NCBI GenBank assembly: GCA_913057195.1
Contig: CAJXNL010000002.1
Coordinates: 108,307 to 172,306 of the forward strand
DNA from: an uncultured Wenzhouxiangella sp.
GTDB lineage: Bacteria > Pseudomonadota > Gammaproteobacteria > Xanthomonadales > Wenzhouxiangellaceae
Direction of reading: 5' to 3'
DNA length: 64,000 bases
The position numbers and the translations under genes were made by a program. Shown in pieces: positions 1-8,063 of this stretch (the stretch's first letter is position 1; every line of letters starts with the position of its first letter). The notes below the pieces were generated by a model. That model did not search any database. It saw only the letters and a list, made by a program, of their open reading frames with translations, and was not told the origin of the DNA.

Positions 1-588
1 GATTTCATTGGCCAAAGAATCGATCTGGCCGATGCGCGCATACTCGACATCGGCTGTGGGGGCGGTCTGTTGTCAGAAGGATTGGCGCGCGCTGGTGCGC
101 AGGTGACGGGAATTGATCTGGCCAAGCGGGCGCTGCAGGTGGCCTCCATGCATGCTGAGGCCAGCGGGCTGAACATTGATTATCGACTAACTTCAGCCGA
201 GACTTTGGCCGCGTCTGAACCGGCGCAGTATGACGCGGTGTGTTGTTTAGAGGCTTTAGAGCATGTGCCCGAGCCCAGGTCGTTGATTAAGGCGGCTTTC
301 AATCTCACGCGTCCGGGTGGTGCGGTTTTTTTGAGCACGATCAACCGCCACCCGCTCGCTTGGGCGGGCGCCATATTTGGCGCTGAGACGGTGCTGGGGC
401 TGCTGCCCAAAGGCACCCACCGCTACGAGCGCTTGATCCAGCCGGGCGAGTTGGCAGCGATGGCGCGTCAGGTCGGCTGGGCCGTTGAGGAAATCACCGG
501 TCTGGCGTACAACCCCTTTTCACGCGCGGTGACAGTGGGCACTCGACCGTGGATCAATTACTTTTTGTACGCCCGAAGGCCCCACTGA
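1..588 (+). CDS. ubiG: UbiG, ubiquinone biosynthesis O-methyltransferase (5' end missing)
   Basis: This is the 3' part of a class I SAM-dependent methyltransferase that carries out both O-methylations of ubiquinone synthesis. The frame is open from base 1, so the gene begins before the window. The visible 195 residues start just before the SAM-binding motif I (DIGCGGG, residues 16-22). They continue through the acidic loop (GIDLAK), the CLEALEHVPEP motif and the family-typical end HPLAWAGAIFGAE and NPFSRAVTVG. Complete UbiG proteins are near 235 residues, so roughly 40 N-terminal residues are missing. The ORF track starts at an internal TTG (base 70), which is not the real start. The next gene begins 15 bases downstream on the same strand. 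Confidence 0.95.
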   Translation, partial: DFIGQRIDLADARILDIGCGGGLLSEGLARAGAQVTGIDLAKRALQVASMHAEASGLNIDYRLTSAETLAASEPAQYDAVCCLEALEHVPEPRSLIKAAFNLTRPGGAVFLSTINRHPLAWAGAIFGAETVLGLLPKGTHRYERLIQPGELAAMARQVGWAVEEITGLAYNPFSRAVTVGTRPWINYFLYARRPH

Positions 589-603
589 CCGCGACGGGCC
601 CCG

Positions 604-1272
604 ATGAGCAACCGTGGATGCGTGGTTTTATTTGATTTAGACGGGACATTGGTCGATTCTGCGCCGGATCTGGTGGCGGCTTTGGAGGCGATGCGCGCTC
701 AGTTGGGCCTTTCGCCGTTGCCGACACGCGACTGGTCGCATCAGGTTGCACAAGGCGGTCAGGCGCTGGTGGCGAAGGCGCTCGAGGACACCGATGGCGT
801 CGATCAGCAGGCGGCTTTGGCGCTTTTTTTAGCGCACTATCAATCGCATCCGTTTGAGCACTCAAAGGTCTATGTTGGCATGGTTGATCTATTGGATCGA
901 TTGCACCAAGCCCAACGCCCACTTGGGGTGGTCACCAACAAACGTCAGGCCTTGGCCGATCTCGTTTTGGCGCAAGCGCATCTGGCGCGGTACTTTGATG
1001 TGGTGATCGGCGGTGATGCCACCGCGCACCCCAAGCCGAATCCCGAGCCGGTGATCGCCGCCTGTCAGCGGTTGCAGGCCTCCCCCAGTCAAGCGGTCTT
1101 GATTGGCGATGACCGGCGCGATATCGAAGCGGCGAATCGGGCGGGTGCTGGGGGCATCATTGCCGGTTGGGGGTATGGGTCCTCACTTATCCCCTCGCCG
1201 ATGCGGGAATCCACCCCTTGGTGCGAGAATCCCGGCGAGCTTTGGGGTTGGCTTTGCGAGGGGCCAGGCTAG
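604..1272 (+). CDS. HAD-family phosphatase, Gph/MupP type
   Basis: A 222-residue haloacid-dehalogenase phosphatase. Motif I is FDLDGTLVDS (residues 10-19) with the nucleophile and acid/base aspartates. Motif II is the threonine in VVTNKRQ, and motif IV is GDDRRDIEAANRAGA. Family members dephosphorylate 2-phosphoglycolate (Gph). In Pseudomonas the gene immediately after ubiG is MupP, which acts on N-acetylmuramic acid 6-phosphate in peptidoglycan recycling. The same position after ubiG makes MupP a fair guess, but sequence alone does not separate the two. The ATG at 604 lies 15 bases after the ubiG stop. The stop is nearly contiguous with the start of the next gene. Confidence 0.88.
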   Translation: MSNRGCVVLFDLDGTLVDSAPDLVAALEAMRAQLGLSPLPTRDWSHQVAQGGQALVAKALEDTDGVDQQAALALFLAHYQSHPFEHSKVYVGMVDLLDRLHQAQRPLGVVTNKRQALADLVLAQAHLARYFDVVIGGDATAHPKPNPEPVIAACQRLQASPSQAVLIGDDRRDIEAANRAGAGGIIAGWGYGSSLIPSPMRESTPWCENPGELWGWLCEGPG

Positions 1273-1276
1273 AGTG

Positions 1277-2119
1277 ATGGATGCCATTGCGTGGTGTGAA
1301 GAAAGGCTGTGGGTGCCGCACAATCCGCTCAGCGCCAGTCTTTTGTTTGTAGCGACCGAACATCAAAAGCCCATTCTCGCGCTGCGCGCCGTGCACAGTG
1401 AGCTGGCCCAGATGACCGCGCTGTCACATGAACCCGGGCTGGCCCAGGCCAAGCTCAATTGGTGGCGTGAGGCTTTTTTGCGCCAGCACACTCATCCAGC
1501 GCTTGAAGCGCTCGATCAATTGGGGCTTCGTGAGCGGATCGATGTCACCCGATTGCTGGCGCTGTGTGATGCCGTTGAGGCCAGTCTCGATGTCTCACGC
1601 TCGGCAACCATCGAACAAGCTTGGGCCCATTGTCAAAGCCTCGGCGGCGAGGCCCTTGAGCTGGAGGTGGCCATGCTGAGTCAACACACCCCAACACAAG
1701 GCGTGGCGGCGGCCGTGCGCGATCTGGGTGCGGCCGGCTATTGGCTTCGCCAAGTCCGCGATCTCAGCGCCGACGCGCGTCAAGGCCGGTGGTTTGTCCC
1801 CCTCGAGCTGCAAGCCGAGCACCAAATCAGTCGCCAAGAGGTGATTGAAGGGCCGGCTGAAGCCAAGTGGGCTCGACTGATTGAGGCGTTGGTGGCGGTG
1901 GCCTCACAGCGCCTGATGGCGGCTCAAAAGGCACTTTCTGGCCAAATCGCACCCGCGCTGGTGCATGGCTTGATCATGTCCGCGTTGGATCAGAGACTGG
2001 CCAAGCACCTGACCCAGGCCCCCGCACGGGTGTTGACCGAGCGCGTCCTGCCAGGCCATTTGGGGAACGTGTGGACCGCTTGGCGACAGGCGCGCCAATG
2101 TCGCGCTAAGGCCGGCTGA
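1277..2119 (+). CDS. Squalene/phytoene-synthase-like protein (NDUFAF6-like)
   Basis: A 280-residue protein of the trans-isoprenyl diphosphate synthase (squalene/phytoene synthase) fold. The best marker is the second aspartate-rich region QVRDLSADARQGRWFVP, matching the RDL..D...GR.Y.P pattern of the family. The early LRAVHSEL and NWWREAF segments also fit. No convincing first DxxxD substrate-binding motif is visible, so it may be a non-catalytic relative like the mitochondrial complex I assembly factor NDUFAF6. I chose the ATG at 1277, just after the phosphatase stop (a GTG at 1274 is adjacent), because the ORF-track start at 1103 would run deep inside the phosphatase gene. No carotenoid or hopanoid genes are nearby. 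Confidence 0.75.
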   Translation: MDAIAWCEERLWVPHNPLSASLLFVATEHQKPILALRAVHSELAQMTALSHEPGLAQAKLNWWREAFLRQHTHPALEALDQLGLRERIDVTRLLALCDAVEASLDVSRSATIEQAWAHCQSLGGEALELEVAMLSQHTPTQGVAAAVRDLGAAGYWLRQVRDLSADARQGRWFVPLELQAEHQISRQEVIEGPAEAKWARLIEALVAVASQRLMAAQKALSGQIAPALVHGLIMSALDQRLAKHLTQAPARVLTERVLPGHLGNVWTAWRQARQCRAKAG

Positions 2120-2151
2120 GGCCCGCGGGGCGATGGCCCGACTTGGGTGAG

Positions 2152-2439
2152 TCAGTCCTCTTGTCCGATCACATTGGGCCCCCGACCGGCCGTCTTTTCA
2201 TAGACCCCTTGACCGATTTTTTTGTATTGCGTGAACCCGGCTTTTTCGATGTTGGAGGCCGACAGCGTGGCCTGGCCTTTGGTGGGCACATTCGGCGCGG
2301 AGATGATCTTGATCAGCGCCACACCGCAGTCAGGGCAGTGAGACAACGCCGGCGCGTTCAGTTTTTGCAAAATCACAAGCCCGCCGTGGCAACGCTGACA
2401 CCCGGGTGTGTGGGCAGGACGGTACTCATAAAAAGGCAT
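2152..2439 (-). CDS. FmdB-type zinc ribbon protein
   Basis: A 95-residue small protein starting MPFYEYRP, the usual start of FmdB-family regulatory zinc ribbons. Four cysteines in two pairs (CxxC at 14/17 and 35/38) form the predicted zinc ribbon. The rest is a low-complexity tail. The ORF track begins 14 codons earlier, but MPFYEY is the family start and begins at an ATG. The function of this family is not well established; a regulatory role is only suggested by its name and by the fmd operon of methylotrophs. It stands alone on the minus strand between two plus-strand genes. Confidence 0.8.
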   Translation of the reverse strand: MPFYEYRPAHTPGCQRCHGGLVILQKLNAPALSHCPDCGVALIKIISAPNVPTKGQATLSASNIEKAGFTQYKKIGQGVYEKTAGRGPNVIGQED

Positions 2440-2527
2440 GACCGCATGATAGCCCAAGCTTGGTCGGCAATCACAGTACAATGGCGGTCAGCCCTTGCCC
2501 GAGTTTCAAGCCACGCCCGTTTAGCCA

Positions 2528-3295
2528 ATGACACAGCATTCCAGTCAGCACACACCATCAGTTGAAAAAGCCCAGCCGGTTTGGGTGGTGACGGGTGCGG
2601 CCGGCACACTGGGGCAGGCACTGGTTCAGCGCGTGCTGGCTGACGGCGGCGAGTGTGTGGCCATCGATAAGAACCCATCTGGGTTGGAGGCGCTATCAGA
2701 CCAAGCGCAGCGCGCTGGCCGGGCACGCCCCTTGATCCATCCACTCGACTTGGCGGGGGCGACCCTACAAGATCTTTATGACACCGCAGATGCCATCGGT
2801 GATGCGGTTGGATCAATCAACCATTTGGTGCATGCGGCCGGGGCATTTAAGGCGATGCGTCCGCTGTTGCATCAACCGCCCCAAGAGTGGCTGGAGCTCA
2901 CTCAAGTTGGCATCCACGCCCCCTTGTTTTTGACTCAGCGCTTGACTCAATATTTTTCAGGTCAGCCCCGTGATTCGATTGTGTGGGTGGTGGATCCTGC
3001 GCCGACGTCGCAACCGGCCCATTGGGGCGCCTATGGGTTGGTTCAGCAGGCGCAACGTTGGATGGCCGCGACCCTTGATCAAGAGATTGGACCCAAAGGC
3101 CCGCGCGTTGTGACCTGGCAGCCGCCAACGTTTTACAGTCCGATCAGTGCTCAAGCGTGGCCGGCGCGCTCACAATCTGAGTATGCTGAACTGGCCCCAC
3201 TGATCGAGCAGTTGATGGGTCAAATTCAAGCGAGTGACGATACCCCACCCATCGACTCACAAAACAGCAATACACAAAAGGCACGCCATGAGTGA
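2528..3295 (+). CDS. SDR-fold protein, possibly non-catalytic (YciK position)
   Basis: A 255-residue protein with the Rossmann fold of short-chain dehydrogenases. The nucleotide-binding start is VWVVTGAAGTLGQAL (about residues 18-32), and NHLVHAAGA corresponds to the NNAG motif. In the ubiG-phosphatase cluster of pseudomonads this place is taken by yciK, an SDR of unknown substrate. Here the active site looks degraded: the usual YxxxK reads YGLVQ (tyrosine near residue 169, lysine replaced by glutamine), and the catalytic serine strand reads VWVVDPAP with no serine at the expected place. It may bind a nucleotide without acting as an oxidoreductase. A -10-like TACAAT lies at 2477-2482. The 3' end overlaps the HIT gene by 8 bases. 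Confidence 0.8.
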   Translation: MTQHSSQHTPSVEKAQPVWVVTGAAGTLGQALVQRVLADGGECVAIDKNPSGLEALSDQAQRAGRARPLIHPLDLAGATLQDLYDTADAIGDAVGSINHLVHAAGAFKAMRPLLHQPPQEWLELTQVGIHAPLFLTQRLTQYFSGQPRDSIVWVVDPAPTSQPAHWGAYGLVQQAQRWMAATLDQEIGPKGPRVVTWQPPTFYSPISAQAWPARSQSEYAELAPLIEQLMGQIQASDDTPPIDSQNSNTQKARHE

Positions 3296-3632
3296 TGATT
3301 TATTTTTAAAGATCATTGACCGGGAGATCCCGGCCGAGATTGTTTATGAAGATGACGAGATCTTGGCTTTTCGAGACATTCAGCCGCAAGCTCCGACGCA
3401 TGTTTTGATTGTTCCCAAACAGCGCATTGCCACATTAAATCACTTAACCCCTGATCAGGCGGCGTTGATGGGGCGGCTGGTTTTGGTGGCCAAAGACATC
3501 GCCCAATCGGAGGGGTTAGCCGAGGCTGGGTATCGGTTGGTCTTCAATTGCAATGAGGCCGGCGGGCAGTCGGTTTATCACATCCACCTGCATTTGCTCG
3601 GTGGCCGGCAGATGACTTGGCCACCAGGCTAA
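3288..3632 (+). CDS. hinT: HIT-family (HinT-like) nucleotide hydrolase
   Basis: A 114-residue histidine-triad protein. It shows the typical order MSDDLFLKIIDREIPAEIVYEDD, FRDIQPQAPTH and, near the C-terminus, the triad HIHLHLL followed by GG and WPPG. HinT proteins are purine nucleoside phosphoramidases that hydrolyse adenosine 5'-monophosphoramidates, including aminoacyl-adenylates. The start at 3288 gives the standard N-terminus; the ORF track begins 18 codons too early, inside the SDR gene. The start overlaps the SDR stop (ATGAGTGA), implying translational coupling. The 3' end overlaps the convergent csiV by 4 bases. Confidence 0.93.
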   Translation: MSDDLFLKIIDREIPAEIVYEDDEILAFRDIQPQAPTHVLIVPKQRIATLNHLTPDQAALMGRLVLVAKDIAQSEGLAEAGYRLVFNCNEAGGQSVYHIHLHLLGGRQMTWPPG

Positions 3633-4459
3633 CCGTCGCTCTCTAAAGGGGTGATCTGAACGAGCGCACCCAAGCTGGGGTGGTCAAAATACACCCATTG
3701 TTCGGTCGGTATCACCCGATCGGCGTCAAGCGTTTCAGTGAGGGCGCCAAACGGCGACAGCCAGCGCAGCGACAGGGGCCCTCGATTGTGACGGTGTGGG
3801 GTCGTTTTTTTCAGCTCCAGTTTGGCGCGCAAGAAGCGGTCTCGGGTCAGGGTCAGTTGGCCATCGATGCGCGGACGTGGGCCGCGAGCCAGGGGCGTGG
3901 GCCACGGCGGCAGGCTCAAGGAGGCGTCAGGAACCAAACGGACCGCGACGCCCGAGGCATTTTGGCGTAAGGGCTGATGCCAGCTCAAGGTCGACACCAC
4001 CTCGTAGCCTCTGGCTTGTTGAAGGCGCGCTGCGGCGCGCAGCAAATCTGTCGGCGGATTGACGGGCTGCTGCCAAAGGACAGGGTGATTGAGCAAAGGC
4101 GCTTCGGGCACGTCGATCCGAGGGGGTGGCCCGACCAAAGGCTGAGCAGCACGGATGAGCGCCTGGGTCACCAGCCAGTCCAGCCATTCACCAAGCGGTC
4201 GGATGCTTGGCGCTGGCCTCGGTTGGGCTTGAATCGTCAGAGCGTGAGCCGTAGCAGGAGACGACAGCTGACGGGCATTTTCAAACACGCTGACCACCCG
4301 TTCGGCGCGGACAGGCGGCGATGAATGCGCCTGTTCAAAGACGATGACATCGACTCGGTAGAGGCTATCGGCCGCGGGCCAATTGGATTGGGCGTGGGCC
4401 ATGCTCAGGCCGGTCAACACAAGCCAGCCCATCATGGCTTGCCAGCAGCGCCGGCTCAT
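3629..4459 (-). CDS. csiV: CsiV family periplasmic protein
   Basis: A 276-residue exported protein with a signal peptide ending near AHAQS (about residue 24). The mature start YRVDVIVFEQ and the C-terminal block EQWVYFDHPSLGALVQITPL match the CsiV family. CsiV (cell shape integrity, first described in Vibrio) is a periplasmic factor linked to peptidoglycan assembly through LpoA. As in Vibrio and Pseudomonas relatives it lies directly downstream of mfd. Here its ATG overlaps the mfd stop (ATGA), so the two are co-transcribed although functionally unrelated. The middle of the protein is proline- and alanine-rich and poorly conserved. Its stop overlaps the convergent HIT gene. Confidence 0.85.
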   Translation of the reverse strand: MSRRCWQAMMGWLVLTGLSMAHAQSNWPAADSLYRVDVIVFEQAHSSPPVRAERVVSVFENARQLSSPATAHALTIQAQPRPAPSIRPLGEWLDWLVTQALIRAAQPLVGPPPRIDVPEAPLLNHPVLWQQPVNPPTDLLRAAARLQQARGYEVVSTLSWHQPLRQNASGVAVRLVPDASLSLPPWPTPLARGPRPRIDGQLTLTRDRFLRAKLELKKTTPHRHNRGPLSLRWLSPFGALTETLDADRVIPTEQWVYFDHPSLGALVQITPLESDG

Positions 4460-7400
4460 GCGGCGGCCTCTTGTGTGAGGCCCAAGCGACCGAGAATGTC
4501 CTCGGCCAGAGCAACCCGGTCTTGGTAGGCATCATAATGGCCCTTGATGCGAAGGCGATTGGGTGCGGGCAGTTCGTAGGTGTGCGCCTCGTGCTGGATC
4601 ATTCGCAAAAACTCATCCACCTTAATGTCGGGCTTGTCGATAAACTCCACGCGCCCCCCATGTGGACCGATCTCTAAACGTTCAATGCCCATGGGTCGGG
4701 CCGCCAACCGAAGCCGGGCGGCGGTGAACAGCGCTTTCGTGGGCTCAGGCAACAACCCAAATCGGTCGATCATCTCCACCTCAAGATCATACAACGCCGT
4801 TTCATTTTGGGCCTGTGTGATTCTCTTGTATAGGACCAGGCGCTGATGGATGTCGGGAAGGTAGTGCTCTGGAATTCTGGCCTCAGTGTGCAGGTCAATA
4901 TCAGAGCTGGTGGCCAAAGGCTGCTCGAGATCAGGCTCATGGCCTGATTTAAGGGCATTCACCGCTCGGTTGAGCAAATCAGAATACAGCGAAAAACCAA
5001 TTGCCTCGATTTGGCCGGATTGATCCTCGCCCAACAGCTGACCGGCGCCGCGAATCTCTAAATCATGACTGGCAAGGCTAAAGCCTGCACCCAAATCTTC
5101 CATTGAGGCAATCGCCTCGAGGCGTTTGCGCGCATCTTTGGTCAAGGTTTTCCAAGGCGGGGTGATCAGGTAGGCAAACGCCAAGTGGTGTGAGCGACCG
5201 ACGCGACCCCTCAGCTGGTGGAGCTGGGCCAGACCAAACTTATCGGCGCGGTTGATGATGATGGTGTTGGCCGTCGGAACGTCAATTCCATTTTCGATGA
5301 TCGTACTGCACACCAAAAGATTAATTTTGCGCGCGTAGAAATCGCGCATGGTGCGCTCCATCACCGCCGCGGGCATTTGGCCATGCGCCATGCCGATTTG
5401 GGCATCGGGGAACAGTGCTTCAAGCTCGCGCACCGCCTTGTCCATGGTCCTGACCTCGTTGTGCAGATAATAAACCTGCCCGCCGCGTTGGAACTCTCGG
5501 CTCACGGCGTCTTTAATTGTGTCGGTATCCCACTGGTTGACGAAGGTTTTCACGGCCAGTCGTGACTGCGGCGGCGTGGCAATGATGGACAACTCTCGCA
5601 GGCCTGCCATGGTCATGTTGAGCGTGCGAGGGATCGGCGTGGCGGTGAGTGTAAGAAGGTTCACCTCGGCTCTGAGGGACTTCAACTTTTCTTTTTGTTT
5701 AACCCCAAAACGCTGCTCCTCATCAACCACCACCAAATGGAGATTTTTAAATTCAAGATCCGACTGCAGCAAGCGATGCGTCCCGATCACAATATCCACT
5801 GTGCCGTCTTTAAGCCCCTGAAGGGTTTTGGACGTTTCACCGCCGGTTCTAGAGAGCAGCGCGACGTTGACCGGCCAATCAGCGAACCGATCTAAAAATT
5901 GGCGATGATGTTGTTCAGCCAGCAGCGTGGTCGGCGCCAAAATCGCCACTTGAGCACCACTTTGGGCGACAACAAATGCAGCGCGAAGCGCGACTTCGGT
6001 TTTTCCGAACCCCACATCGCCACACACGACCCGATCCATGGGTTGTTCCGAGGCCAGATCAGCCAGCGTGGCCTCGATGGCCTGGAGTTGATCGTCGGTC
6101 TCGTCATACTCAAAGCCGGCTGAAAATCGGGCGTACAGCCCTTCATCCACGGCCACCGGCAGATTGGTCCGCGCGGCACGCCGTGCCTGAAGGTTCAATA
6201 GCTCAGCAGCCACATCGCGCGCCTGTTTGGCGGCTCTTTGCTTGGCTTTTTTCCACTGCTCAGAACCCAATCGATGAAGGCTGACGGTCTCGGGGTCTTG
6301 TCCCGTGTAGCGGCTGATGAGATCCAGATCGGTCACCGGGACATACAACAAATCCCCATCGGCGTACTCCAGGGTCAGGAACTCGCCGACATGATCGCTC
6401 GTTTGCAACACCTCAAGCCCGCGATACCGCCCAATCCCGTGATCCAGATGGACAATGAGGGCGCCGGGTTGAAGGTCCATGAGGCTTTTGATCAGCGCTT
6501 CGGGATCTTGTCCGCTGCGCCGTTGAGTGCGGCGTGTTCGCGTGTGGTCCGGGAAGCATTCGCTTTCAGAGATGACGGTGATTTCTGCCTCGGGCAGGGC
6601 CACGCCCGTGGTCAAAGGCAAGGTTGCAATGTTGAGCCGGTGGTCGGTGCTGCGAAAAGCCGCCCAATGATCCACAAGCTGAAAGCTTGCTCGGGCCGTG
6701 CGGAGTGCGCGCGTGATCAGCTCTCGTCGCGACGGTGTGTCGGCCGCAATCAGAATGCGGCCGGGCAACTGCTCCAGCGTCTCGACGGCTTGCTCAGGCT
6801 TCGATAAATCCACCACCGGTGGCCGCTTCACCGCCGGTGGGTCCGCCTGGGGCGATGCCACCCGCACGCGTGCCATCTGATGCAGCCGTGTCATGAGGGC
6901 ATCGGCCGGCCAAAATAACTCACCAGGTGGCAAAACAGGCCGCTCAATGTCATGCGCACGTTGGTCAAAACGCTGATGGATATGTTGGCTGTACTCGTGG
7001 GCGGCTTTGTCCAAACCGTTGAGCACGATCACTCGGCTGGGTTCGGGCAAATAGTCAAGTAGGTTATCGGTGGTGTCAAAAAACAGGGGCAAGTATTGCT
7101 CAAGCCCAGCGGTTTGAGTGCCCTCACTGACCTCTTGGTACGGCACTGCACGGCGAAGGTCGACATCAAACCGGAGCCTAAAGTTCTGTTTAAATCGATT
7201 TCGACCCGCGTCGTCGAAAGGGTACTCGCGCGCGGGCATGAGCGAAAAGTGCTTGATTTTTTCAACGGAGCGCTGTGAGTCTGGGTCAAAGGTCCGAATG
7301 GAGTCTATTTCGTCATCAAACAACTCTATCCGATAGGGCCGATGAGCCGCGCCCATTGGCCACAGATCAAGCACTGATCCGCGTTGGGCAAATTGCCCTG

Positions 7401-7896
7401 GCTGCCACACCTGATCGGTGGCCAGGTAGCCGGCTTGAAGCAGGCGCTCGCGAAAATCATCCAGGGGCAATGTCTCACCGATGGCCAGGCGCACACCTGT
7501 GGCATTCAGCCAGGCGCGTGGCGGCAAACGATGCATCAAGCTGGTCAAAGGGGCCAATATGACGCCTGCGTCCCACTCAGGCAGGGTCCGAAGCACCTCC
7601 AAACGCCGTGAAATCAGATCAGGGTGCGGGGAATAGAGGTCGTAGGGCAGTATTTCTAAATCGGGAAAAAGCTCAACGGGCACCTCGCCAAGCGCTGAGA
7701 GATCATCACGCAAATATCGCGCGGTATAGCCATCGGGGACCGCCACCAACACCGGCCCGCCTGCGCGCTTGGCGTAAGTTTGGATCGCCAAGGCCAGCCC
7801 CAGGCCCTCAAGGTGAGGCCATGTGCTCACTTCACCGGTGTGATCTTGAGGCGGATTTAGGACGCTGAAAGCACTCACCGGGCAAAGTTTACCCAA
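4456..7896 (-). CDS. mfd: Mfd, transcription-repair coupling factor
   Basis: A 1146-residue DNA translocase that removes RNA polymerase stalled at lesions and recruits UvrA. It has the full domain order: an N-terminal UvrB-like region, the RNA-polymerase-interacting domain with LIVHLDHGIGRYRGLE near residue 480, and a RecG-like translocase with Walker A GDVGFGKTEVA near 630. The DEEQ box VVDEEQRFGVKQKEK follows, then helicase motifs including THRLLQ and LRGRVGRS, and a C-terminal TRCF domain. The listed start is a TTG; a GTG six codons in (7878) is equally possible and no strong ribosome site decides. The 5' end faces the tRNA-Val promoter. csiV follows with an ATGA overlap. Confidence 0.97.
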   Translation of the reverse strand: MGKLCPVSAFSVLNPPQDHTGEVSTWPHLEGLGLALAIQTYAKRAGGPVLVAVPDGYTARYLRDDLSALGEVPVELFPDLEILPYDLYSPHPDLISRRLEVLRTLPEWDAGVILAPLTSLMHRLPPRAWLNATGVRLAIGETLPLDDFRERLLQAGYLATDQVWQPGQFAQRGSVLDLWPMGAAHRPYRIELFDDEIDSIRTFDPDSQRSVEKIKHFSLMPAREYPFDDAGRNRFKQNFRLRFDVDLRRAVPYQEVSEGTQTAGLEQYLPLFFDTTDNLLDYLPEPSRVIVLNGLDKAAHEYSQHIHQRFDQRAHDIERPVLPPGELFWPADALMTRLHQMARVRVASPQADPPAVKRPPVVDLSKPEQAVETLEQLPGRILIAADTPSRRELITRALRTARASFQLVDHWAAFRSTDHRLNIATLPLTTGVALPEAEITVISESECFPDHTRTRRTQRRSGQDPEALIKSLMDLQPGALIVHLDHGIGRYRGLEVLQTSDHVGEFLTLEYADGDLLYVPVTDLDLISRYTGQDPETVSLHRLGSEQWKKAKQRAAKQARDVAAELLNLQARRAARTNLPVAVDEGLYARFSAGFEYDETDDQLQAIEATLADLASEQPMDRVVCGDVGFGKTEVALRAAFVVAQSGAQVAILAPTTLLAEQHHRQFLDRFADWPVNVALLSRTGGETSKTLQGLKDGTVDIVIGTHRLLQSDLEFKNLHLVVVDEEQRFGVKQKEKLKSLRAEVNLLTLTATPIPRTLNMTMAGLRELSIIATPPQSRLAVKTFVNQWDTDTIKDAVSREFQRGGQVYYLHNEVRTMDKAVRELEALFPDAQIGMAHGQMPAAVMERTMRDFYARKINLLVCSTIIENGIDVPTANTIIINRADKFGLAQLHQLRGRVGRSHHLAFAYLITPPWKTLTKDARKRLEAIASMEDLGAGFSLASHDLEIRGAGQLLGEDQSGQIEAIGFSLYSDLLNRAVNALKSGHEPDLEQPLATSSDIDLHTEARIPEHYLPDIHQRLVLYKRITQAQNETALYDLEVEMIDRFGLLPEPTKALFTAARLRLAARPMGIERLEIGPHGGRVEFIDKPDIKVDEFLRMIQHEAHTYELPAPNRLRIKGHYDAYQDRVALAEDILGRLGLTQEAAA

Positions 7897-7900
7897 TTGC

Positions 7901-7930
7901 TTGTCAAAACGGACGCGAAACTGGGATAAT
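7901..7930 (+). promoter_or_regulatory. Promoter for tRNA-Val and probably thrS
   Basis: A sigma-70-like pair: -35 TTGTCA (7901-7906), an 18-base spacer and -10 GATAAT (7925-7930). It lies about 30 bases before the tRNA. Transcription would start near 7937 and read the tRNA, then thrS 27 bases further on. No terminator is visible between tRNA and thrS, so thrS is probably part of this transcript. Confidence 0.7.
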
Positions 7931-7959
7931 ATGTCACTTGGTTTAAAACATTGCTTTTT

Positions 7960-8036
7960 GGGCGATTAGCTCAGTTGGTTAGAGCGCTGTCTTGACATGG
8001 CAGAGGTCACTGGTTCAAATCCAGTATCGCCCACCA
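7960..8036 (+). tRNA. tRNA-Val (anticodon GAC)
   Basis: A complete 77-base tRNA. The acceptor arm GGGCGAT pairs with ATCGCCC, followed by discriminator A and an encoded CCA (8034-8036). The D-arm begins AGCTCAGTTGGTTAGAGC. The anticodon stem-loop is CTGTC-TTGACAT-GGCAG with anticodon GAC, which reads GUC and GUU valine codons. The T-arm is CTGG-TTCAAAT-CCAG. The ORF track wrongly runs a thrS extension through it. Confidence 0.97.
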
Positions 8037-8063
8037 GTCGTTGCCAATAAAAACGCGGATCCC

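Noticed and set aside
7992-8063. N-terminal extension of thrS in the ORF track
   Set aside because: It starts inside the tRNA-Val anticodon arm, whereas the conserved TGS start is at 8064.
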